NCBI GenBank assembly: GCA_003497135.1
Contig: DNKR01000047.1
Location: 15,859-32,795, forward strand
Direction of reading: 5' to 3'
Source of the DNA: Candidatus Uhrbacteria bacterium
GTDB taxonomy: Bacteria; Patescibacteriota; Patescibacteriia; UBA9934; UBA9568
DNA length: 16,937 nt
Below the pieces are notes generated by a model, which ran no database searches, had not been told where the DNA came from, and saw nothing but the letters and a program-made list of their open reading frames with translations. A program made the translations under genes and the position numbers. Positions 1 through 5,844 of this stretch are shown piece after piece. The first letter of the stretch is position 1. Every line of letters begins with the position of its first letter.

Positions 1-2116
1 TGGCGCTGGGGCGGAGGCGGAACACAAACCCGTCGACAGAAGTCCACCCGATCTCAGGCTTGGCGTGGCTCGCATTCAGCTTGAGCACTGCCGCATCGCT
101 GTGCAGATAGAACACATGCGGATTGCCACCGCGGTCGGAGATTTGTTTCATTCCTATTAACATCCAATCAGTGCCTGTGTAAGAAAGACGGAGTTGCGGA
201 CCGACTTCCGGCGGGCAAAGTTCCATGCCAAGCTCTATCGCTTTTTTGAAGATTTCATCGATTGTCGCACCATTATCAAAACCAAGATCTTTAACCGTAA
301 GACGGACCAAATCCGCGTGTTCGGTCTTTTTTAAAACTTGAAAATCTTTGCTGTCAAGCAATTGGTTTGCCCAATCTGAAACATAAATATTTTTTTGTTT
401 TAGTTCTTTGATTAGTTCGTTTTTGGATTTTCCGCCCAATTCTACTTCATACCTATGAATTTTGCCTTCTGGAAACGAGGTGTAGATGTGTTCAACGCCA
501 AATTGCTGAATTGTGTTGAATATATCGCGTTCAAGCGGACCTACATACGCCTTGGTGGTTTCGTTGATTTCTTGCGGGGTGCGGGCGATTTTGGATGGCT
601 CTATGTCAACATTTTCAAAAATACGCATAAGCTTTGCCGCGTCTTTTTGAGAGATATCCGAGGTGAGTTCCATTGTTCCAGATTTGAGGATAAGAGGGTT
701 GACATCCATGTTTATGTCTCTAAAATGAACCTCGCCTTGATCGGTCAAAATATGGTAAGGCCTGACTTTGAAATTATTAAGCTCCGAGGAATTGATTTTG
801 CGCACTTCTCTTGGCTTGCCCGCATCCGATTGGGTCGCTCGCAGTTGTTTGAAAGCATCAAGAACATCTTTGAGGTATGGGTCGCTTGGAGATAAATATT
901 CATCATCAGCTTTTTTGACTTGATTGATGATTCCATTTTTAACATCGTACTCAATGGTCAAAATAGGTGTGTCACCTTCCAGTTGGTTTGTTCTACGGTT
1001 GAATTTTGGAACATTTCTGAAAGATAAAATTTCAATTTCGCCTTTTTTTATGCGATTGACATAAGAGTCGCTTGTTCCAACGCAATTCCTCATATATTCG
1101 GATTCTTCTTGCAAATGAGGCATATTAAGCAAGCGCGCCAGATAGTATTTGCCTGATGCGGTCGTAAAAAGCGCCTCGTAAGGATTGGATTCTTCTTTGC
1201 CTCCGGTCATCTCGGCGCGCTGTTTGCGAATCTCGGCGATTTTTTGCAGGGTTTTTTCTTCGTGCACTTCAAGCAGGCGGTGGAGCGATCCGCTGTCGTT
1301 GTTTATGAATTTTGGTGTCTCTGTGACGGCATCAAAAAGATTATTGAGGTCAATCGTTTCGTTTTGCTGAAAGTGGCGGGCGAGTTTAAGTTTAAGAACG
1401 GTTTTTTGCAGGTCGCCAAAATTAAAATCTTCAGGCCAGACGGCCTGAGTTTGAAGACGACCACTTAGTGTATTGTATGCTTTGGATATAGCGGTTTCCT
1501 TTTTAGCTCGGTTATCTTGGGAGAATCCGGCAAGAATTTGTTCGTATTGTTTGTTGATTTTCTGAATGTATTTGTCTTCAAACGCGCTCTTTCTTTCTTC
1601 GTTGATTTGTTCTGTGGTTTTTTGTTCGGCCAGCGTTGCCTCGTAAAAGTCGGCGCGAAGATCAGCCCAGCTGTCAGTGCGCAGACGGTTGAAGCCGTAG
1701 CGTTCCATAACTCTGTTTAGGCGTTCATTCCAACCATGAAAATTGAGTTTGGTGTAACCCTGTTTTTTGGCGTATTCAAGAAATGCCGGAATTTCACGGA
1801 AAGGATTGCGACCGGTGCCGCTTGCGGTTGCCAAGTATTTGATATACGCCTCGTGCGGAACAAAATCTTCGCAGGCAATGTATCCGACTGTTTCGCCTTT
1901 TTCATCGGTAATCAGGCGATTCAAAGGATTGCCGTTTTCAAGCGTTTTAACGACATCTTCCTGCGCCATTTGCCTGACGGTTTCGTCAACACTTTCAACG
2001 CCGAGCGTAATTCTACGGACAGCGTGTTTTTGCTGTTCGGAAAGAGAAAGGCGGCGGCTTTCCGCTTCTTTACCTATTTCAGAACTGTATATTGCCGGGC
2101 GTTCTTTTGAGGGCAT
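1..2116 (-). CDS. GNAT/PcfJ-like hypothetical protein, 3' end outside window
   Basis: An open frame runs without a stop from ATG at 2116 to the left edge (705 codons seen), so the C-terminus is missing. Residues about 55-150 look like a GNAT acetyltransferase fold: a short strand-like stretch (ETVGYIACEDF), a GTGRN-type turn, then AKKQGYTKLNFHGWN and ERYGFNRL, as in GNAT motifs A and B. Residues about 320-400 resemble the PcfJ family: MRNCVGTSDSYVNRIKKGE, then a TIEYDVKNGIINQVK strand pattern. Residues about 632-705 (CPPEVGPQLRLSY, GMKQISD, FVFRLRP) resemble a C-terminal module I recall from CPR hypothetical proteins. PcfJ was named in enterococcal conjugative plasmid pCF10, but no enzymatic function is established. 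It lies just downstream of hicBA with its own promoter. No transmembrane segment is visible. The start is supported by a promoter about 17 bases upstream of the leader; no Shine-Dalgarno is present. The frame is certain, the domain calls moderate, the function unknown. Confidence 0.85.
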   Translation of the reverse strand, partial: MPSKERPAIYSSEIGKEAESRRLSLSEQQKHAVRRITLGVESVDETVRQMAQEDVVKTLENGNPLNRLITDEKGETVGYIACEDFVPHEAYIKYLATASGTGRNPFREIPAFLEYAKKQGYTKLNFHGWNERLNRVMERYGFNRLRTDSWADLRADFYEATLAEQKTTEQINEERKSAFEDKYIQKINKQYEQILAGFSQDNRAKKETAISKAYNTLSGRLQTQAVWPEDFNFGDLQKTVLKLKLARHFQQNETIDLNNLFDAVTETPKFINNDSGSLHRLLEVHEEKTLQKIAEIRKQRAEMTGGKEESNPYEALFTTASGKYYLARLLNMPHLQEESEYMRNCVGTSDSYVNRIKKGEIEILSFRNVPKFNRRTNQLEGDTPILTIEYDVKNGIINQVKKADDEYLSPSDPYLKDVLDAFKQLRATQSDAGKPREVRKINSSELNNFKVRPYHILTDQGEVHFRDINMDVNPLILKSGTMELTSDISQKDAAKLMRIFENVDIEPSKIARTPQEINETTKAYVGPLERDIFNTIQQFGVEHIYTSFPEGKIHRYEVELGGKSKNELIKELKQKNIYVSDWANQLLDSKDFQVLKKTEHADLVRLTVKDLGFDNGATIDEIFKKAIELGMELCPPEVGPQLRLSYTGTDWMLIGMKQISDRGGNPHVFYLHSDAAVLKLNASHAKPEIGWTSVDGFVFRLRPSA

Positions 2117-2139
2117 ATTTTTGTGCTTTGAATGCAGTT

Positions 2140-2168
2140 ATTTTAGCTTAAAAGGCGGAAAAATTCAA
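2140..2168 (-). promoter_or_regulatory. Promoter of the GNAT/PcfJ-like gene
   Basis: On the minus strand, TTGAAT (2163-2168) and TAAAAT (2140-2145) are separated by exactly 17 bases. The predicted start of transcription near 2133 leaves a leader of about 17 bases before the ATG at 2116. The -10 box sits in an 11-base string also found at the valS promoter. Confidence 0.6.
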
Positions 2169-2218
2169 ACACGCGCCAAATTTATTGGTTTAAATATAAC
2201 TTAATTCAGATTTCAAAA

Positions 2219-2476
2219 TTACAAATTTTCATTAAACTTTTCCACAAGACTGTCGCCACCCATCTTCCTCAATTCAGAAACGATTTCTGACTGACAGTGA
2301 AGATCGCGATGACGAGGGATCATTATAAACCTTGGTTGCACCCCTGTTAAAAGATCAGCAATCTCCTTTGACGGATAAAATTTGTCATGCCGACCGCTAC
2401 GCTTATTACCGATATAGAAACCGAGCCTCTTTAGAGCTCGGATGCACTGCTTGGTGTTGAAATTCAATTCCCCCAT
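2219..2476 (-). CDS. hicA: HicA-family toxin (putative mRNA interferase)
   Basis: An 85-residue protein of the HicA/YcfA fold, a small double-stranded-RNA-binding-like domain whose members cleave mRNA. The N-terminal helix (TKQCIRALKRLGFYIG) is followed by SGRHDKFYP, which matches the family's G-x-H segment carrying the catalytic histidine (His29). The second half (FIMIPRHRDLHCQSEIVSELRKMGG) matches the usual 'vPrH-x-elk-x-gtl-x-xIlrqag' pattern. Length is within the family range, slightly long at the C-terminus. It starts 5 bases after the stop of hicB and is expected to be co-transcribed and translationally coupled with it; no ribosome-binding site of its own is visible. The antitoxin-first order differs from the classic E. 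coli hicAB but is common. The toxin family is well supported; activity is inferred. Confidence 0.85.
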   Translation of the reverse strand: MGELNFNTKQCIRALKRLGFYIGNKRSGRHDKFYPSKEIADLLTGVQPRFIMIPRHRDLHCQSEIVSELRKMGGDSLVEKFNENL

Positions 2477-2481
2477 ACGGA

Positions 2482-2805
2482 TTACGCGCGTGCTGTTTGA
2501 AGCTGGCCTTGATACTGAATCACTGTATCACCAACATTAAGATGGTCATAGACAATATCAGCTTTTCTTTTTGGAACATCATAGTAGGTTAGCACAGCAT
2601 CGTTCACCATCTCTATCAGACCTTGATGGCTGTTCGCCTCCGTAATAAGCCCTGGGTGATCCGGCATCGTCACAACAAACCAGCCGTCCGGAGTAACTCG
2701 CAAGGAAAAATTGATTGACTCCGGCAGTTTGTATTCATGCTTCACTTGTAACGGATCTTCACGCGTAAAAATCGTACGAAAAGCACTCTGTAATAGAGAT
2801 ATCAT
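2482..2805 (-). CDS. hicB: HicB-family antitoxin
   Basis: A 107-residue protein with the HicB partial-RNase-H-like fold at residues about 28-75: INFSLRVTPDGWFVVTMPDHPGL, then ITEANSHQGLIEMVNDAVLTYY. This matches the family pattern of two strands around a 'dGgw-x-a-x-x-p-x-lPGl' turn followed by a helix. HicB binds and neutralises HicA. Many HicB proteins end in a helix-turn-helix or ribbon-helix-helix used for autoregulation. The tail here (about residues 78-107, VYDHLNVGDTVIQYQGQ) shows neither, so DNA binding is doubtful. It is the first gene of the pair. The ATG at 2805 lies only about 3 bases from the predicted transcription start, so the mRNA may be leaderless. Confidence 0.82.
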   Translation of the reverse strand: MISLLQSAFRTIFTREDPLQVKHEYKLPESINFSLRVTPDGWFVVTMPDHPGLITEANSHQGLIEMVNDAVLTYYDVPKRKADIVYDHLNVGDTVIQYQGQLQTARA

Positions 2806-2814
2806 ATTGTTTGA

Positions 2815-2843
2815 ATATTACCCAAAAAACCAAAAAAAGTAAA
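2815..2843 (-). promoter_or_regulatory. Promoter of hicBA
   Basis: On the minus strand, TTTACT (2838-2843, four of six consensus bases) and TAATAT (2815-2820) are 17 bases apart, with a T/G-rich spacer. The predicted transcription start is near 2808, almost at the hicB ATG (2805). Confidence 0.5.
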
Positions 2844-2881
2844 GTTTTATGCCTTACGCGTTCTTTTGGAGATATGTTTTA

Positions 2882-5680
2882 TCACAGTACATCAATTTGA
2901 TTTTGAATTGTAGACACGCGCGCTTTGGCATCAGCGAATTTTTGGCGCATGTCTGCCACGACTTTTTCAGGCGCTTTTGCAATGAATTCTTTGTTTGCAA
3001 GCTGTCGCTCCATATTTTGAAGATACTTTTCCGCTTCAGCCAATTCTTTTTGGAGCCGCGCTCTCTCTTTGGCAGTATCAACGAGTCCGGTAAGCGGCAG
3101 ATATATTTGCGCGGTGCCAGAAACAGCGGACGCTGAATTTTCCGGCCTGCCCTCCGAAGCTCCGTTATGAGCGAAGGGGGGCTTTTCGCCCGCGCTTTGA
3201 ATTGCAAGTTCAGATACTCGGGCAAGCGTTTTGATTATTTCCGCTTGTTCACTGATCATCTTCGCGAATTCAGAATCAAAAATCGCGACTTTTACTTTTT
3301 CCGCTGCTGGAATTTTGTATTCCGCGCGCAAGTTTCTGATAGCTACAATGATTTCCCGCAAATGATTAAATTGCTCTCCAACCTCAAACCTCTCCACCAA
3401 AGGCGGACCAGCCTCCGGCTGGAAACCTCTCCGCCAAAGGCGGATCAGCCTCTGGCTGATAACCTTCAATTTCGGCCATTCATGAACCATCAGCAATTCC
3501 CCGCTATCAAACTGTTTCCAAATCTCTTCTGTAACAAACGGCATAAACGGATGCCACAAAACAAGCAAACGCTCCAGCGCGAATAGAAGAATTTTGTCCG
3601 TGTTATCGCGCAAGCTTGGGTTCGCCAGCTGAATTTTTGCAATCTCAAGATACCAATCCGCGAATTCGCTCCATGTGAAATCGCGTAGCAATTCGCCTGC
3701 GCCGGAAAATTCAAAATTTTCCAAGCGCTTTGTCGCTTCGCCGGCTGTTTCATCCAATCGCTCAAGAATCCACTGATCAGCAAGCGTCTTTGCTTTTACT
3801 TTTTTAATCGGCTCAATTTTATCAATACTGCCAAGTATAAATCGAGCGATATTCCAGAGCTTGTTGGTAAAATTGCGATATTGCGCAATTTTTTCATCGG
3901 AAAGCTTTTGGTCGTTTCCGGCAGATGCGCCGATCACAAGCGAGAGACGAGTGGCATCGGCCCCGTATTTTTCAATCATGTCCAAAGGATTGATTATATT
4001 GCCAAGCGACTTGGACATTTTGCGCCCCTGATCATCGCGAATAAGCCCGTGCAAATAAACTGTTTTAAACGGAACCTCGCCCAGCGCGTATGTAGACATC
4101 AAAATCATTCGCGCGACCCAAAAAAACAGAATATCATAGCCGGTTTCCAACACGGATGTCGGATGAAATGTCTTGAGATCGTTCTTTTTATTAGGCCAGC
4201 CGAGTGTGGAAAATGTCCACAATCCCGCTGAAAACCAGGTGTCCAGCGTATCCGGATCTTGAGTCCACTTGCCCGCCGAGGCTTCAGCGAAGGCGGGGCC
4301 ATCGCCTTCCGGAGGTTCAATACCGACGTAAATTTCTACACCCTTGTCCCTTGTCCCTTGTCCCTTGTCTCTTGTCTCTTGTTCCTTTCTATACCAAACA
4401 GGAACTCTGTGCCCATACCAGATTTGCCTGCTTATATTCCAGTCACGCAAATTATTGATCCAATGAAAATATGTTTTTTCAAAATGCTCGGGCAAAATTT
4501 TAATTTCTTTTCCCTCAACCGCCTCGCGCATCAATTCTTTTAGAGATTTGCCGCGCGCCTCAATCTTTTTATTTACATCAATGAACCACTGGAGTTTTGG
4601 CAACGGTTCAACCGCCGTGCCGCAACGGTAGCAGATGGATAAATTCTGAGGCGCATCAACGACTGATTCCATCAGCCCATTTTCTTGCAACCAATCAACA
4701 ACTGCCTCGCGCGCATCCGCAACGCTCATTCCGAAAAAATTCGCGCCGGCCTCTGCTGTCATTTTTCCATCTTCGCCGATAATGTGCCGGTACGCTAGCC
4801 CGTGCTTGTTCGCCAATGCCTCGTCAATTTTGCTGTGCGACGGGGTTACGCCAAGAGCGCCAGTGCCAAAATCTTTGTCCACCTCTTTATCGGCAATGAT
4901 TTTTATTTTCAGCGGGCCTCCGGCAAATTGAGCGGTAAATTCTTTTCCAACAAATTCGCGGTAGCGTTCATCGTCTGGATTCACTGCAACGCCGGTGTCG
5001 CCGAGTTTTGTTTCCGGACGCGTAGTGGAAATTGCAATTGGAAAATTTTTGTCATAACGGAAAGTATAAAGTTTCGCTATTGTTTCTTTGTACTCAACCT
5101 CATCGTCCGCGAGAGTGGACTGGCAACGCGGGCACCAATTGATGACTCGGTCGCCACGGTAAATTAAACCGTCGTCATACATCATCTTAAACATTGTCCG
5201 AACAGCAAGTTCGCGTGGTGCGTCCAAAGTAAACGCCTCGCGCGACCAATCGCAAGAAGAACCCATTTTTTTGACTTGGTGGATAATGGTGTCGTGCGAC
5301 TTTTGCGCAAAGTCTTCAACCCGGCGCAAAAGCTCTTCTCGGCCAAGCTCGCGACGCGGATCTTTGATTCCGGATTCAATCAGCAAGCGTTCTACTTTTG
5401 CCTGCGTTGCGATTGCGGCATGATCCGTACCCGGGATCCAAAGCGTTTTTTTGCCGCGCATGCGCGCGAAACGAACCATAATGTCCTCTAGAGCACAAGT
5501 TGAGGCATGGCCCATATGCAGAACGCCTGTTACATTCGGCGGAGGAAACACAATGCAAAACGGCTCTTTTCGCTTGCCGGGAAGTTTGTCCGGATTAAAA
5601 AAACCGCTCGCCTCCCATGCGGCGTAGATTGAATCTTCCACATCCTGCGACACATAAATTTTGTCCATTTTGTCAGACAT
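2882..5680 (-). CDS. valS: Valyl-tRNA synthetase with repeat-derived insertions
   Basis: A 932-residue class I synthetase that charges tRNA-Val in the cytoplasm. Signature HMGH is at residues 55-58 within PPNVTGVLHMGHA, and GRKMSKSLGN holds KMSKS at 554-558. The editing (CP1) domain spans about 200-350 with STTRPET at 218-224 and GTGALGVTPSHSKID at 272-286. The anticodon-binding helical domain begins near 625, and the C-terminal coiled coil covers about 865-932 (LANKEFIAKAPEKVV). Three regions look foreign to the family and coincide with DNA repeats: about 434-447 (heptamer array), 462-471 (AFAEASAGK), 740-765 (37-base tandem pair) and 834-846 (PPFAHNGASEGR), the second being next to the first. 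All keep the frame. The editing pocket has Gly and Ser where bacterial ValRS usually has Lys and Asp. The start at 5680 lies about 3 bases from the predicted transcription start; Met5 is an alternative. Confidence 0.97.
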   Translation of the reverse strand: MSDKMDKIYVSQDVEDSIYAAWEASGFFNPDKLPGKRKEPFCIVFPPPNVTGVLHMGHASTCALEDIMVRFARMRGKKTLWIPGTDHAAIATQAKVERLLIESGIKDPRRELGREELLRRVEDFAQKSHDTIIHQVKKMGSSCDWSREAFTLDAPRELAVRTMFKMMYDDGLIYRGDRVINWCPRCQSTLADDEVEYKETIAKLYTFRYDKNFPIAISTTRPETKLGDTGVAVNPDDERYREFVGKEFTAQFAGGPLKIKIIADKEVDKDFGTGALGVTPSHSKIDEALANKHGLAYRHIIGEDGKMTAEAGANFFGMSVADAREAVVDWLQENGLMESVVDAPQNLSICYRCGTAVEPLPKLQWFIDVNKKIEARGKSLKELMREAVEGKEIKILPEHFEKTYFHWINNLRDWNISRQIWYGHRVPVWYRKEQETRDKGQGTRDKGVEIYVGIEPPEGDGPAFAEASAGKWTQDPDTLDTWFSAGLWTFSTLGWPNKKNDLKTFHPTSVLETGYDILFFWVARMILMSTYALGEVPFKTVYLHGLIRDDQGRKMSKSLGNIINPLDMIEKYGADATRLSLVIGASAGNDQKLSDEKIAQYRNFTNKLWNIARFILGSIDKIEPIKKVKAKTLADQWILERLDETAGEATKRLENFEFSGAGELLRDFTWSEFADWYLEIAKIQLANPSLRDNTDKILLFALERLLVLWHPFMPFVTEEIWKQFDSGELLMVHEWPKLKVISQRLIRLWRRGFQPEAGPPLVERFEVGEQFNHLREIIVAIRNLRAEYKIPAAEKVKVAIFDSEFAKMISEQAEIIKTLARVSELAIQSAGEKPPFAHNGASEGRPENSASAVSGTAQIYLPLTGLVDTAKERARLQKELAEAEKYLQNMERQLANKEFIAKAPEKVVADMRQKFADAKARVSTIQNQIDVL
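3149..3182. repeat. Palindromic element A inside valS
   Basis: A 34-base hairpin: a 7-bp outer stem (3149-3155 with 3176-3182, one G-T pair), a symmetric GAA/GAA internal loop, a 4-bp inner stem (GCTC/GAGC) and a 6-base loop. On the valS strand it encodes PPFAHNGASEG (about residues 834-844), in a loop just before the C-terminal coiled coil. It shares its architecture with the element at 4272-4297. Confidence 0.75.
3389..3425. repeat. 37-base tandem repeat, copy 1, inside valS
   Basis: First of two adjacent 37-base units differing at about six positions. It holds an imperfect GGCGG hairpin with an AAA loop and a perfect 6-bp hairpin CCAGCC/GGCTGG (3408-3422). Read on the valS strand it gives FQPEAGPPLVER. 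Confidence 0.85.
3426..3462. repeat. 37-base tandem repeat, copy 2, inside valS
   Basis: Second unit, directly adjoining copy 1. It holds a perfect CCGCC/GGCGG hairpin with an AAA loop (3431-3443) and a perfect 7-bp hairpin ATCAGCC/GGCTGAT (3444-3460). Because the unit length is one more than a multiple of three, this copy is read in another frame than copy 1 and gives ISQRLIRLWRR. Confidence 0.85.
4272..4297. repeat. Palindromic element C inside valS
   Basis: A 26-base hairpin: a perfect 6-bp stem CCCGCC/GGCGGG, a GAG/GAA internal loop, and a 3-bp inner stem GCT/AGC. On the valS strand it encodes PAFAEASAG (about residues 462-470). I recall this peptide as a recurring insert in CPR proteins. 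Its layout matches element A at 3149-3182. Confidence 0.75.
4341..4382. repeat. Heptanucleotide tandem array inside valS
   Basis: Six 7-base units in a row: four CCCTTGT followed by two CTCTTGT. The 42-base array is a multiple of three, so the frame is kept. On the valS strand it encodes the polar, charged stretch ETRDKGQGTRDKG at about residues 435-447, with a 7-residue period. Confidence 0.92.
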
Positions 5681-5689
5681 AGTAAACCT

Positions 5690-5718
5690 ATTTTAGCTTA
5701 ATCTGTGTGCAAAATCAA
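5690..5718 (-). promoter_or_regulatory. Promoter of valS
   Basis: On the minus strand, TTGATT (5713-5718) and TAAAAT (5690-5695) are separated by 17 bases. The predicted transcription start, near 5683, leaves only about 3 bases before the ATG at 5680. Confidence 0.6.
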
Positions 5719-5751
5719 ATACCGCACCAAACAAACGATCCGGATATCCTC

Positions 5752-5780
5752 TTGACCAATTATCACGCTTATTATAGGAT
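5752..5780 (+). promoter_or_regulatory. Promoter of the DHH-family gene
   Basis: TTGACC (5752-5757) and TAGGAT (5775-5780) are separated by 17 bases. It diverges from the valS promoter. The predicted leader is about 58 bases, the longest in the window. Confidence 0.45.
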
Positions 5781-5791
5781 AACCCCTTAAT

Positions 5792-5820
5792 CTTGGACCA
5801 TTACCATGCTTAGGTTCAGG
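5792..5820 (+). other. Hairpin in the leader of the DHH-family gene
   Basis: CTTGGACC (5792-5799) can pair with GGTTCAGG (5813-5820) over 8 bp, including two G-U pairs, around a 13-base loop. It is followed by a G-rich run (5824-5828) 14 or more bases before the start codon. There is no T-tract, so it is not a terminator. It could influence translation; no known riboswitch class is recognised. Confidence 0.35.
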
Positions 5821-5844
5821 GTTGGGGGAGCTTAAAAAAACAGC

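Noticed and set aside
455..895. 146-codon plus-strand open frame
   Set aside because: It lies wholly antisense to the long minus-strand GNAT/PcfJ-like gene, which has recognisable domains; its translation resembles no family.
2832..2857. Possible terminator after valS on the minus strand
   Set aside because: A weak, bulged, AT-rich stem (2839-2857) precedes seven T residues, but it overlaps the hicB -35 region and has little predicted stability.
3389..3462. CRISPR-like direct repeats
   Set aside because: The two units adjoin with no spacer and lie in a coding frame; no array or cas gene is present.
5681..5844. T-box or other known riboswitch upstream of valS
   Set aside because: The predicted valS leader is only about 3 bases, and no T-box sequence is visible in the intergenic region.
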